In this document: piece after piece, positions 8,043 through 17,021 of the stretch
Layout of the letters: every line of letters starts with the position of its first letter
How positions within the stretch are numbered: the stretch's first letter is position 1
NCBI RefSeq assembly: GCF_013200955.2
Contig: NZ_CP053697.2
Span: 1,860,001 to 1,924,000 of the forward strand
Direction of reading: 5' to 3'
Source: Pseudomonas campi
Lineage (GTDB): Bacteria; Pseudomonadota; Gammaproteobacteria; Pseudomonadales; Pseudomonadaceae
DNA: 64,000 bases
Program-made: the position numbers and the translations under genes
The notes under the pieces: model-generated
Databases searched by the model: none
What the model was told of the DNA's origin: nothing
The model's input: only the letters and a program-made list of their open reading frames with translations

Positions 8043-9086
8043 TCAGTCCGCAGAATGGCGCTGTTGACGTTTGCGCTCGACCAGTTCGGCAGCTCGCGCG
8101 CGCAGCTGGCCGCAGCCGCCGTCGATGTCCTGGCCGGCGCTGTTGCGCACCTTGGTCAGCACGCCGCGGCTATGCAGGTAGCGCACGATCTGCACGATGC
8201 GGTCGCCGTCGGGGCGCTGAAACTCGTCGGCTTCCAGGCTGTTGTAGGGGATCAGGTTGAGCACCGCGTACTTGCCCTTGAACAGCCGGAGGATCTCGTC
8301 CATCTCCTCCTGGCTGTCGTTGATGCCTTTGAGCAGCGTCCACTGGTACTGGATCGGATAGTCGACGGCGCGGGCGTAGGCCTCGCCCAGCTCCATCAGC
8401 TCCGCGGGATCGATGCGCGGTGCGCGCGGCAGCAGTTGCTGGCGCAGCTCGGCATCGGTGGTGTGCAGCGACAGGGCCAGGGCCGGCTTGATTCGCTGCT
8501 GCGGCAGGCGCTCGAACACCCGTGGGTCGCCAACGGTGGAGAACACCAGGTTCTTGTGGCCGATGCCACCTTCCGTGCCGAGCAGGTCGATGGCTTCCAG
8601 CACGTTGTCGAGGTTGTGCGCCGGCTCGCCCATGCCCATGAATACCACCTTCTTCACCGGCCGGAAGCGCCTCGCCAGGGCCACCTGGGCGACGATCTCG
8701 GCGCTGCCGACCTGGCGCAGCAGGCCGCTCTTGCCGGTCTGGCAGAACACGCAGCCAACCGCGCAGCCGACCTGACTGGATACGCACAGACCGCCGCGTG
8801 GCAGCAGCACGCTCTCGATCATCTGCCCGTCGGCGAGCTCAACCAGCAGGCGTGCCGAGCCGTCGGCGCCAGGATGTTCGGAGCGCAGGCGCACCAGGTT
8901 GTCGAGGTCATCACTCAGTTGCGGCAGGCCGGCACGCACGGAGAGCGGCAGGAAGTTCTCGCTCTGCTGGCGGCGGGTGCCGGTGTTCAGCGGCTTGCCC
9001 TGCAGCCAGGCACGCACCACCCGGCCGCTGTGGGCAGGCAGGGCGCCGAGGTCGGCAAGGCGTTGGTGGATGTCGGGGATGCGCAT
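8043..9086 (-). CDS. RlmN-family radical SAM RNA methyltransferase
   Basis: A 347-residue protein of the RlmN/Cfr family, whose members methylate C2 or C8 of adenines in RNA. It keeps the radical-SAM cluster cysteines C108, C112 and C115 (CAVGCVFC), the two other catalytic cysteines (C101 in LCVSSQ and C325 in GGCGQL), and the GMGEP and FSTVG motifs. It has no typical rlmN neighbours (ndk, ispG). It resembles the second RlmN-like gene of P. aeruginosa (recalled as PA1839), so it may be a paralogue rather than the main RlmN. The substrate is not known. Confidence 0.85.
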   Translation of the reverse strand: MRIPDIHQRLADLGALPAHSGRVVRAWLQGKPLNTGTRRQQSENFLPLSVRAGLPQLSDDLDNLVRLRSEHPGADGSARLLVELADGQMIESVLLPRGGLCVSSQVGCAVGCVFCQTGKSGLLRQVGSAEIVAQVALARRFRPVKKVVFMGMGEPAHNLDNVLEAIDLLGTEGGIGHKNLVFSTVGDPRVFERLPQQRIKPALALSLHTTDAELRQQLLPRAPRIDPAELMELGEAYARAVDYPIQYQWTLLKGINDSQEEMDEILRLFKGKYAVLNLIPYNSLEADEFQRPDGDRIVQIVRYLHSRGVLTKVRNSAGQDIDGGCGQLRARAAELVERKRQQRHSAD

Positions 9087-9166
9087 GGGGCGCGCATGCT
9101 ACCACTGCGCGCGGTAGCGGCGAAGCGCGGCCGGCTCGGCGGGCCTGGCCCGCCGAGCGCAGTCGG

Positions 9167-9775
9167 TTACTGGGGTTCTACGCGGATGGCCAGTGCCGAA
9201 CTCAGGCGAATCACCACCTGGCGGTTCAGGTACTCGTCTTTGAGCTGCACGTCCGGGCGCACCTGCACGGTCTTGCGGGTACCGTCGGCGAACTCCAGGG
9301 TGGCAGTGCGCTGCTTGGTGTCGAGAACCTTGACCACGGCCGTGACCTCGACAGTATCGGCCACCAGCAGGCCTGGCTTGGAACCGGCCGGCGGCGCGGC
9401 AACCAGCCCGGCGGCACCATCTTCACTGGCAGCGCCCGGCTCACGCAGGTACACCATCTGTTCCAGAACGACCGTGGCATTGACCTTGTCGCCGACTTTC
9501 AATTGCGGGAAGTTGATCATTTCCGGACTGGCGGTAAAGCTGTGCTGCTTACCTTGCGCATCCTCCAGGGTGACGCTGCTGGTGGCGTAGTTGATGGCGC
9601 TGACCACCGCGTTGATCTCTTGAACTTGAGTTGCCACGCCGCCGGGTACGCCCTCGATGGTGACCTGACTGGTGTCCACGTCGCGGCTCAGCGGTTCATT
9701 TTGTGCCGGGCTGCTGCAAGCGCCGAGCAGCGAAGCACTGAGCAGCAAAAAACCAAGATTATTGATGGTGGGCAT
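9167..9775 (-). CDS. Lipoprotein with two repeated beta-rich domains, function unknown
   Basis: A 203-residue predicted lipoprotein. A short signal ends in lipobox LLGAC. The mature part contains two similar blocks: one from AVVSAINYATSSVTLEDAQG to KVGDKVNATVVLEQ, the other from AVVKVLDTKQRTATLEFADG to LNRQVVIRLSSALAI. They look like an internal duplication of a small beta-barrel-like unit. AGGAG 7 bases upstream supports ATG 9775; an ATG at 9781 is too close to it. I do not recognise a named family. It is followed upstream by another lipoprotein gene on the same strand, 20 bp away. Confidence 0.78.
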   Translation of the reverse strand: MPTINNLGFLLLSASLLGACSSPAQNEPLSRDVDTSQVTIEGVPGGVATQVQEINAVVSAINYATSSVTLEDAQGKQHSFTASPEMINFPQLKVGDKVNATVVLEQMVYLREPGAASEDGAAGLVAAPPAGSKPGLLVADTVEVTAVVKVLDTKQRTATLEFADGTRKTVQVRPDVQLKDEYLNRQVVIRLSSALAIRVEPQ

Positions 9776-9795
9776 GGACATTCTCCTGATGGGTC

Positions 9796-10266
9796 TTAGG
9801 GCTTGGTGTGGCGGATTTCGTAGAGGGCGTCTTCGCTGCGCATTGGCGTCAGGTGAATCGAGTAGCTGGGCGAAGGCTGGCCGATAACCATTTCGTTCAG
9901 GTTGTACTGCACATTCAGCTTCAGGTATTTGACCTCTGCCGGGCTGAGGGTGACCTTCTGCTCGATATCGCGAACCGGCCATTTGGCTGCCGGGCTCAGA
10001 CCGGTAATCCGCACGCTGTGGGTTCCCGGCGCCAGTTCGAGATGCCGATACTGGTTGAACTTCAACGCACCGATGCTCTGGCCGTCGATGAACACTTCCG
10101 GGTAGTCGAAGCGCAGGGGTTGCATCAGACCCGGATTGCTGGCTTCGGGGCGATACAGGTAGAGCACGGCATTATCAGGGTTGGAGGGGGGTACGGCCTG
10201 GAAGTAGGTGGGGCTGCTGCAGGCAGTGAGCAGCAGGGGCAGAAGCAGTAAGAACCGACGATGCAT
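9796..10266 (-). CDS. Lipoprotein of the DUF2846 type
   Basis: A 156-residue lipoprotein. Signal sequence MHRRFLLLLPLLLTAC is followed by a compact domain with AVLYLYRP, EVFIDGQSIGALKFNQY and LELAPGTHSVRI, which matches the DUF2846 pattern. AAGGA about 8 bases upstream favours ATG 10266; ATG 10275 is an alternative. An open frame continues upstream to 11190 but overlaps the GGDEF gene's strand and has no start logic there. It is probably cotranscribed with the next lipoprotein gene. Confidence 0.78.
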   Translation of the reverse strand: MHRRFLLLLPLLLTACSSPTYFQAVPPSNPDNAVLYLYRPEASNPGLMQPLRFDYPEVFIDGQSIGALKFNQYRHLELAPGTHSVRITGLSPAAKWPVRDIEQKVTLSPAEVKYLKLNVQYNLNEMVIGQPSPSYSIHLTPMRSEDALYEIRHTKP

Positions 10267-10410
10267 GCTGGGCATCCTTGTCCGGTGGCGGGGGCGTGAC
10301 GATTGCCGACCGCATGCGGCCGGCTGGCTAAGGTTAGCATGGCGATGCATCAGCGGGCCGGGGTACGTCTGTGCTATGGTGCGCGCCGGAAAAAGTGTGG
10401 GGACACACAG

Positions 10411-10713
10411 ATGAAATACATACACCAGCGCGAACACCTCAACGAAGACGACATCGTCGTCATCGAGTGCTCGCAGCCCTGCAATATCCGCCTGATGAGC
10501 GATGCGAACTTTCGCAGCTTCAAGAATGGCGGGCGCCATGCCTACCACGGCGGCGCGTTCGACAAGTTCCCGGCGAAGATCACCGTGCCCAACAGCGGCT
10601 TCTGGAACATCACCATCGACACGGTAACCCGCCGCGCGATCAGCGTAACGCGCAAGCCGGCGCTGAAACATTCGATCAAGATCATCCGTCGCTCCAGCTC
10701 CAGCCTGAGCTGA
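10411..10713 (+). CDS. Small DUF1883-family protein
   Basis: A 100-residue soluble protein. The pattern HLNEDDIVVIECSQPCNIRL, then DFANF-like MSDANFRSFKNGGRHAYHGG and SGFWNITID, fits DUF1883, a domain also found at the N-terminus of some TIR-like proteins. GGGGA lies upstream of ATG 10411. It stands alone between divergent lipoprotein and convergent GGDEF genes. Its function is not known. Confidence 0.75.
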   Translation: MKYIHQREHLNEDDIVVIECSQPCNIRLMSDANFRSFKNGGRHAYHGGAFDKFPAKITVPNSGFWNITIDTVTRRAISVTRKPALKHSIKIIRRSSSSLS

Positions 10714-10723
10714 TTCACCGGCG

Positions 10724-12043
10724 TTACTCGACGCTGGCGCGCTGTTGGCCGGGGCTGCCCAGGCGGTACTGGTTTTCGCCGCTGCGCTTGGCCTCGTACA
10801 TCGCCAGGTCAGCGCTATGGATGAGTCGGTCCATGCTCGGCGCATGATCCGGAAACACCGCGATGCCCAGGCTGGCACCGATACGCTGCGGGTTTTCGCT
10901 GCCGAACGGTGTGGCCAGGGCGGCGAGAATCTTCTCGCCAATCTGTCGCGCCTCTTCTTCCAGGACACAGTCCAACGCCAAGCCTTCAAGGATGACGACG
11001 AACTCGTCGCCGCCAATCCGTGCCACGCTGTCCGACTCGCGTAGCGCGCCCTTGAGCTTCTGCGCGGTGGCGACCAGCACCTGGTCGCCGGCGGCATGGC
11101 CGTGGGCATCATTGATCGCCTTGAAACCATTGAGGTCGATGAACACCAGTGCCACTCGTGTCGCGTTACGCCGCGCACGTTCCAGGGCATTGCGCAGGCG
11201 GTCCTCGAAGACCAGGCGGTTAGGCAGGCCGGTCAGCGCATCGTGGTGGGCCAGTTGGTGCATCTGGTTGGCCCAGACCTTCTCCTCGGTGATGTCGCGC
11301 ACCACGCCCAGCATCTTCACCGCCGCGCCCTCTGCGTTCTTCACCACGTTGCCGGTCTCGCGCAGCCAATGCAGGCTGCCGTCCGGCCAGATGACCCGGT
11401 ATTCCTCGTCGTGGTTCTCGCCCGTCTCGATACAGCGCAGCTCGCCGGCACGCACCCGCTCGCGATCATCCGGATGCAGGCTGGCGCAGAACAGCTCGTA
11501 ACTGGGCGTCACGGCGCCGACCGCATGGCCGAACATGGCGTAGATGGCCTCGGACCAGTACAGGCGATTGGTGTCGATATCCCAGTCCCAGGTGCCGATA
11601 CGGGCGAAATACTGGCTGTGCTTGAAGCGCTCGATGTCTTCCAGGGAGCGCTCCGCTTCACTGGCCGGCTGCAGGAGGACGAGGTTCTCTGCGGTTTCGT
11701 CGAGGCGGCAGACTGCCAGCGCGAGGCGGCTACCCGTGGCGCTGACTATGTGCAGGCGTTGCCCGGCTGCCAGGGGTTCGGCTTGCGCCAGCTGCGGCAC
11801 GGCGTCCGTCAGGGGGGAGCCAAGCAACTCGCTGTCGGCCTTGCCCAGCAGACGGGCGGCGGCCTGGTTGTGCTGGCGAATATGCCCGTTGCGGTCGATC
11901 AGCAGTACGCCGTCGCTGAGCTTGTCGAATAACTGATCGTGCAGTGCCAGCCGTTGCCGAGCCTGGTGCTCACGGCGCAGCAGGCGGGTCAGCAGGAATA
12001 TAAGAAGCAGAGCAGCGGCGAGGGCAAGGATGATCAAGGGCAT
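10724..12043 (-). CDS. PAS-PAS-GGDEF diguanylate cyclase, membrane-anchored
   Basis: A 439-residue protein that should make c-di-GMP. One N-terminal membrane segment (about 2-20) is followed by two PAS domains (about 30-125 and 140-255; GTWDWDIDTNRLYWSE and VIWPDGSLHWLRETGNVV) and a GGDEF domain with DALTGLPNR and the intact GGDEF at 344-348. The product-inhibition RxxD site is present as RESD 335-338. No EAL domain. It converges with the DUF1883 gene, ending 10 bp from it. Confidence 0.9.
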   Translation of the reverse strand: MPLIILALAAALLLIFLLTRLLRREHQARQRLALHDQLFDKLSDGVLLIDRNGHIRQHNQAAARLLGKADSELLGSPLTDAVPQLAQAEPLAAGQRLHIVSATGSRLALAVCRLDETAENLVLLQPASEAERSLEDIERFKHSQYFARIGTWDWDIDTNRLYWSEAIYAMFGHAVGAVTPSYELFCASLHPDDRERVRAGELRCIETGENHDEEYRVIWPDGSLHWLRETGNVVKNAEGAAVKMLGVVRDITEEKVWANQMHQLAHHDALTGLPNRLVFEDRLRNALERARRNATRVALVFIDLNGFKAINDAHGHAAGDQVLVATAQKLKGALRESDSVARIGGDEFVVILEGLALDCVLEEEARQIGEKILAALATPFGSENPQRIGASLGIAVFPDHAPSMDRLIHSADLAMYEAKRSGENQYRLGSPGQQRASVE

Positions 12044-12320
12044 TTTGCTGGTTCAGGGCTGCTGGAGCCCGTTGGAGAGCCGAAGATGGGTGGCATTATG
12101 CCTGCGCCGTTCAAGCAGTTGGGGCTCGGTAGTTGCTTAACGACCATTCGGGCTGCCCCGCGCGGCCATTACTCAGCTGTTCCCCCAATAAGCCCGCGCT
12201 GCGCGGCTCTGGGCGCAGGTGCCCGAGGGCTCTGTCGCGCCGGATGGCGGGCCTGCCTGGTTTTCTACGGCCGCTGCTTTAGACTGCCCGGCTCCATAGT
12301 TGCCACCACGGATTGTGCGC

Positions 12321-14603
12321 ATGTCCCGACCAGCCAGCCCCCTTTCATCGCCGTCGCGCCCGCGTCGGTTCTTCTGGTGGCTGGCGCTGGCGGTGATTGT
12401 GCTCGGTGCTTGCGCCGCGGGCGGCTGGTGGTGGCTGCGGCCACCAGTGCCCGCGCCGCTCGCCCCGGCGCAATGGGTGGATGAGCAGCAGTGCCAGACG
12501 TGCCACGCCAATGCGGTAAAGGCCTGGCAAGGCTCGCACCACCAACTGGCCATGCAGCCGGCCACGGCGCGTACGGTGCTCGGTGATTTCAGTGCTGCGC
12601 CCCTGCAGAACGATGTCGAGAGTACGCAGTTTCGCCAGGCTGGCGATGAGTTCTGGATCAATACCCAGGGCGCGGATGGCCAGCGCGCCGACTTCAAGGT
12701 GGCCTATACCTTTGGCCTCGAACCCTTGCAGCAGTACCTGCTGGCGCTGCCCGACGGACGTCTGCAGGCCCATGTCGCGGCCTGGGATACGGACAAGCGG
12801 CGCTGGTTTGATCTGTACCCGAACCAGGCTGTCGACCATCGCCATCCGCTGCACTGGAGCGGCGCTCAGCAGAACGCCAACGCCATGTGCATCGAATGCC
12901 ATACCACGGGCTTTGCGCGTGGCTTCGATGCTAGCCAGCAGCGCTTTGCCAGTCGCTGGCAGGCCCTGGGCGTGGGCTGTCAGAGTTGCCATGGCCCGGC
13001 GTCCAATCACCTGCAGGAGGCCAATGCTGAGCGCTCGGTGTCGGCCAATCACGGATTTGCGCTCGACCTGCGCAGTGCCGATAACCAGGCCGAAGTGGAA
13101 ACCTGTGCCCGTTGCCACAGCCGCCGCAGCCAGCTGGGCGGCGAGCCGGCGCCTGGCGCACCGCTGTACAACGCCTATCTGCCTGCTGGCCTGAGCGCGC
13201 AGCTCTATGAGGTCGACGGCAAGATCAAGGAGGAAGTGTTCGAATACGGCTCCTTCGCCCAGAGCCGCATGCAGGCCGCCGGGGTGCGTTGCTCCGATTG
13301 CCACGAGCCACACAGCGCCGAGTTGCGCTTGAGTGGCAATGCGCTCTGTACCCAGTGCCACAACCCCCAGGCCCAGCCACGTAGGGCCGCTATCCAGAGC
13401 AGCGGCCTGCGCCGCAAGGACTACGAAAGTCCGGCCCATCACCGCCATGCCACGGCTTCGGCCGGTGCGCAGTGCAGCAGTTGCCATATGCCCGGCAAGT
13501 GGTATATGCAGGTCGACTACCGTCACGATCACAGTTTCTCGGTGCCCGATCCGGCGCAAGCGCAGGCCCTGGGGCACAGCGATGCCTGTCTGGGCTGCCA
13601 TGTGCAGGACAAGCCGCAGGTGATCATCCAGGCCTTCAACGACTGGTATGGCCAGCCAGAACCCCGCGACGGCGGCTATGCCAGGGCCATGGCTGCCGCG
13701 CGTGCGGCCCGGCCCGGTGCTGCGCTGGGCTTGCACAAGCAGCTCGCGCGTGAGGATCTACCGGGGCTGCGCAGGGCGGCACTGCTCGCCGAGTTACCGC
13801 GCTATCCCTCGACGGCAGCGCTCAATGCGGCGCAGCAAGGTCTGCAGGCCCCTGATCCGGCAGTCCGTTTGGCGGCCGTCGATGCTTTAGCGGCCCTGGC
13901 TGCGCCGCAACAGCTGGCCCAGTTGCTGCCTGCGTTGTTGCATGATTCGCGGCGGGCGGTACGCCAGGCGGCGGCCTGGCAGCTGCTGCAGTTGCCTGAA
14001 TCACTGCGACCCGTGGGCGGAGCCTGGCAGGCGGCCCTGAATGACTATGAGGCCAGTCAGCGCGCCCAGTTGGATCGTGCCGAGGCGCTGAGCAATCTGG
14101 CCAGCCTGTACCTGCTGACCGGGCGCGGCACGCAGGTGCGCAGTCTGTTGCACCAGACCCTGCAGCGCGATCCGCATTTCCATCCGGCGCGGGTGATGCT
14201 GGCGCAGCATCTGGAGCAGTCTGGGCTGACCAGGGCAGCGCTGGAGGAGCTGCAGGAAGGGGTACGCGACTATCCCCAGGACGCCTCCCTGCAGCACGCT
14301 CTCGGGCTGCTGCTGGTGCGTCAGGGCGAGAAAGACAAGGCACTGCCGGTGCTGGAACAGGCCAGCAGACTAGAGCCAGACAACAGCGAATATGCCTATG
14401 TCCTGGCCGTTGCCTGGCATGACAGCGGGCGTGCGGCAGAGGCCATCGAGCTGCTGCGGCAACAGCTGCAGGCTCACCCGGACAACCGCGCGGTGCGTAT
14501 GGCACTGGCGGGCTACCTGGGAGCGCAGGGCCGTACTGATGAAGTGCAGGTTCTGCGCGATGAGCTGAAAGCCATCAACCCCGACGATCCCCTGGTGCAG
14601 TGA
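12321..14603 (+). CDS. Octahaem cytochrome c with HEAT- and TPR-repeat C-terminus
   Basis: A 760-residue protein. One membrane segment (about 17-39) would anchor it facing the periplasm. Eight CXXCH haem-binding motifs start at C58, C190, C220, C262, C324, C343, C385 and C423. Residues about 470-570 look like HEAT repeats ([15 protein letters not shown] and RRAVRQAAAWQLL), and about 590-755 are TPR repeats (ASLQHALGLLLVRQGEKDKA, SEYAYVLAVAWHDSGRAAEA). ATG 12321 is chosen because the signal anchor begins there. No reductase, quinol oxidase or haem-maturation genes are beside it. The haem segment recalls the cytochrome c554/octahaem reductase group; partner and acceptor cannot be inferred. Confidence 0.85.
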   Translation: MSRPASPLSSPSRPRRFFWWLALAVIVLGACAAGGWWWLRPPVPAPLAPAQWVDEQQCQTCHANAVKAWQGSHHQLAMQPATARTVLGDFSAAPLQNDVESTQFRQAGDEFWINTQGADGQRADFKVAYTFGLEPLQQYLLALPDGRLQAHVAAWDTDKRRWFDLYPNQAVDHRHPLHWSGAQQNANAMCIECHTTGFARGFDASQQRFASRWQALGVGCQSCHGPASNHLQEANAERSVSANHGFALDLRSADNQAEVETCARCHSRRSQLGGEPAPGAPLYNAYLPAGLSAQLYEVDGKIKEEVFEYGSFAQSRMQAAGVRCSDCHEPHSAELRLSGNALCTQCHNPQAQPRRAAIQSSGLRRKDYESPAHHRHATASAGAQCSSCHMPGKWYMQVDYRHDHSFSVPDPAQAQALGHSDACLGCHVQDKPQVIIQAFNDWYGQPEPRDGGYARAMAAARAARPGAALGLHKQLAREDLPGLRRAALLAELPRYPSTAALNAAQQGLQAPDPAVRLAAVDALAALAAPQQLAQLLPALLHDSRRAVRQAAAWQLLQLPESLRPVGGAWQAALNDYEASQRAQLDRAEALSNLASLYLLTGRGTQVRSLLHQTLQRDPHFHPARVMLAQHLEQSGLTRAALEELQEGVRDYPQDASLQHALGLLLVRQGEKDKALPVLEQASRLEPDNSEYAYVLAVAWHDSGRAAEAIELLRQQLQAHPDNRAVRMALAGYLGAQGRTDEVQVLRDELKAINPDDPLVQ

Positions 14604-14658
14604 AAACCTGGGCGTAACTGCCTAGCCTGTTCTGTTTACGCAGATTCGGCGGCATTGC

Positions 14659-15459
14659 TCAGAGCCGTTGCAGGAAGCGCACGATGGCCTTGTCGACGAT
14701 CTGCGGGTGGGTGACCGGCCCCATGTGGCCCAGTTCCTCGAACTGGCGCCGCTCTGCATGGGGCAATACTGGCAGCAGCAATTCGGCCACGGCATGGGCC
14801 GCATCGGGCGAATGCTTGCCGAGCAGATAGAGCACCGGCATGTCGAGCTGGGCAAAGGCCGCCAGTGGCGTGGGCTCGGTCAATAGCGCATGGGCCCAGC
14901 GCCGTACATTGCGGGTGGAGGCGGCTATCGCCGGTTTGCGCTGCTCCGGCATGTGGGCCCAGCTGCCGGCGCCCATCCAGTAGTCGATAAAGCACTCGGC
15001 GGCGCGTTCCGGCTGGCCCTGGTCAAGGGCGCTACTGGCTGCCGCCACGGTCGCGCGGATGCCATCGGCGCGGTTGGGCGGCGGCGTCTGCGCTTCGATC
15101 AGGGCAAACAGGGTCGGCTCATACAGCACCAGGGCGCGTACCCGGCGCGGATGCTTGAGGGCGGCCAGCAGGGCGATGGCGGCACCGTAGGAGTGACCGA
15201 TCAGGACGAAGGGGGAGCCGGCCCGGGCCAGCACCGGTTCGATGAACTCGACTTCATCGCGCAGGCTGATGAGCCGATCCGACGACCAGTCCGGGCTTTT
15301 GCCCGAGCCATAGGAGTCCGGTGCCAGGACATGGTGGGTAGGCGCCAGGCGTTCGCCCAGGTCGCGCCATTGGCTGGAGGTGCTGGCATTGGCGTGCAGG
15401 CAGACCACTGCGGGGCCATGCCCGGCTTCGAGCACGAAGGGCGCGTGGGTCGTGGGCAT
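14659..15459 (-). CDS. Alpha/beta hydrolase
   Basis: A 266-residue protein with the alpha/beta-hydrolase fold: HANASTSSQWRDL near the oxyanion region, the nucleophile elbow GHSYGAA, and a C-terminal histidine in FEELGHMGPVTHP. The substrate is not predictable from sequence. AGGA lies 7-8 bases before ATG 15459. It converges with the cytochrome gene (55 bp apart). Confidence 0.85.
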   Translation of the reverse strand: MPTTHAPFVLEAGHGPAVVCLHANASTSSQWRDLGERLAPTHHVLAPDSYGSGKSPDWSSDRLISLRDEVEFIEPVLARAGSPFVLIGHSYGAAIALLAALKHPRRVRALVLYEPTLFALIEAQTPPPNRADGIRATVAAASSALDQGQPERAAECFIDYWMGAGSWAHMPEQRKPAIAASTRNVRRWAHALLTEPTPLAAFAQLDMPVLYLLGKHSPDAAHAVAELLLPVLPHAERRQFEELGHMGPVTHPQIVDKAIVRFLQRL

Positions 15460-15703
15460 GGTGGCTTCCTGTGTCGGTGGACTGATGAAGGCAGCCTAGC
15501 AGTGATCACCGCTGAGCCCCGCTAACTGCCATGTCGGGGCAACGCTGGTTCGCCGGCGCGAGTTCCTGCCTGCTGCAGTTGATGCGGCGCGCACAGAAAA
15601 ATCGTTAGCCAGTTGGGAGTTTCCCGCTCGCCGGCTCGCTTTTCCGATGGCCTGCGGTCACTCTGTGGCTCTTTTCAGCCGTCGTCATTACAGGAGTACG
15701 ACC

Positions 15704-16249
15704 ATGAGCAGGATTTCACCGCTGGCCATCACCTTGGCTTTCGCGCTCGCCGCGCCAGCTGCTTTCGCCGACGAAGCAGCAACCGATTCGAGCACGATCA
15801 AGGACTCCGCCAAGGCGGCCGTGTCTACGGCGATTACCGCCGGCAAGAACCTGCTGGGTGGCGTGTCGGACGGCGTTACCGAAGGCCGGGTGGAAGCCCA
15901 GGGCACCGATGGCTCGATCGTCGTCTCCAGCCTGGAGCAGCTCGATGGCCAGGTCAGCGTGCAGTTGCTCAAGGTCGAGACTGCCGAAGGTGACAACCTG
16001 AATGCGCTGCTGGGGTTCAAGAACACCACCGACAAGCCGCTGCGCCTGATCAACCTGCGCATGACCGGCGCCCTGCTGGCCATCGACCAGGAGGGCTATT
16101 CCAGTGCGCCATTGCCGGGTCTGGTCAACCCGGACGACGTGACCATTCCAGCGCTGACCGGCGTGCGGCAGAAATTCGTCTTCGAGGGGCCGGTCGAGGG
16201 CGTGCAGTCGATCCGTCTGTGGGGGCGCGATTTCGAGGTGAAGAAGTAA
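15704..16249 (+). CDS. Secreted protein of unknown function
   Basis: A 181-residue protein with a clear signal peptide (MSRISPLAITLAFALAAPAAFA). The mature part begins with an Ala/Ser/Lys-rich helical stretch and then a beta-rich region (VQLLKVETAEGDNLNALLGFKN). ATG 15704 has CAGGAG upstream and starts the signal peptide, so it is preferred over an in-frame start at 15647. I do not recognise a family. It is followed by a strong terminator. Confidence 0.75.
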   Translation: MSRISPLAITLAFALAAPAAFADEAATDSSTIKDSAKAAVSTAITAGKNLLGGVSDGVTEGRVEAQGTDGSIVVSSLEQLDGQVSVQLLKVETAEGDNLNALLGFKNTTDKPLRLINLRMTGALLAIDQEGYSSAPLPGLVNPDDVTIPALTGVRQKFVFEGPVEGVQSIRLWGRDFEVKK

Positions 16250-16267
16250 CCCCGCCCATCAGGCAAG

Positions 16268-16294
16268 AAAAAGCCCGCATCTGCGGGCTTTTTT
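16268..16294 (+). terminator. Rho-independent terminator
   Basis: A GCCCGCA/TGCGGGC stem with a 2-base loop (or 4 bases if the last pair is unpaired), preceded by A5 and followed by T6. It terminates the secreted-protein gene and, because of the A-run, also suits the convergent channel gene. Confidence 0.85.
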
Positions 16295-16311
16295 GTTCCG
16301 GTTATAAGGTT

Positions 16312-16965
16312 TCAGCGCTTGATCACCGACAGGCTGATCAGCCGTGACACCACCAGCGCCAGGTACATGACCCCGGCGAATTCCTCGATCATCACCAGCG
16401 AACGGGCCATGGGCGTCACCGGCACGATATCGCCCAGGCCGACGCCGGACAGGGTAGTGAAGCTGAGGAACAACAGCTCCATCCAAGTGCGTGCCGCCTG
16501 TGGCTCGAGCATCGCGGTGAAGCTGCCGGGCAGCAGCAGCTGGCAGAAGGTGAACAGGTGGGCGAAGGCCCAGGCCAGCAGGGTAAAGGTCGCGCCGACC
16601 GCGTACAGCTCATCGGTGGTGGCGTGCTGGTCGGCGGTCATGTAGGCGATCAGGCTGGCTGCCGCATAGAAGTAGAAGGCGGCTTCCAGGATGGCGATCA
16701 ACCATTCCAGTACGGGGCTGGGTAACAGGATGTTGATCGACGATAGCGCCAGCACCAGCAGGGCCAGCAGTACGGCGACCCAGGTCTGTGTCGGGCTGCG
16801 CTTGACCACATGTAAGGCCATGCCCAGCACCACCAGGCCGAAGGCACCGAACAGCGCACGGCCGAGCGCGGTGGCTTCCATCCAGGGGTAGAGCAGCACA
16901 CCGAGCAGCTGCACGAACAGCAGGCCGGCAGAGGGATGCAGACGGATATAGGTGATGGGCGACAT
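16312..16965 (-). CDS. Potassium-channel-like membrane protein (Ion_trans_2 type)
   Basis: A 217-residue protein with about six hydrophobic segments. Near the C-terminus LLFLSFTTLSGVGLGDIVPVTPMARSLVM has the place and shape of a K+-channel pore helix plus filter, but the filter reads SGVGLGD where the usual is T(V/I)GYGD. A last membrane segment follows. There is no RCK or cyclic-nucleotide domain. The start is ATG 16965. Selectivity is inferred only from the pore motif. Confidence 0.75.
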   Translation of the reverse strand: MSPITYIRLHPSAGLLFVQLLGVLLYPWMEATALGRALFGAFGLVVLGMALHVVKRSPTQTWVAVLLALLVLALSSINILLPSPVLEWLIAILEAAFYFYAAASLIAYMTADQHATTDELYAVGATFTLLAWAFAHLFTFCQLLLPGSFTAMLEPQAARTWMELLFLSFTTLSGVGLGDIVPVTPMARSLVMIEEFAGVMYLALVVSRLISLSVIKR

Positions 16966-17021
16966 GGGCTTCCTGCGTTGTCTCGGGATAATGGGGCAAG
17001 TGTAGGGGGCGGTGTCCGCTG

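Noticed and set aside
10275..11190. N-terminal extension of the DUF2846 lipoprotein
   Set aside because: The frame runs into the GGDEF gene on the same strand and would hide the signal peptide.
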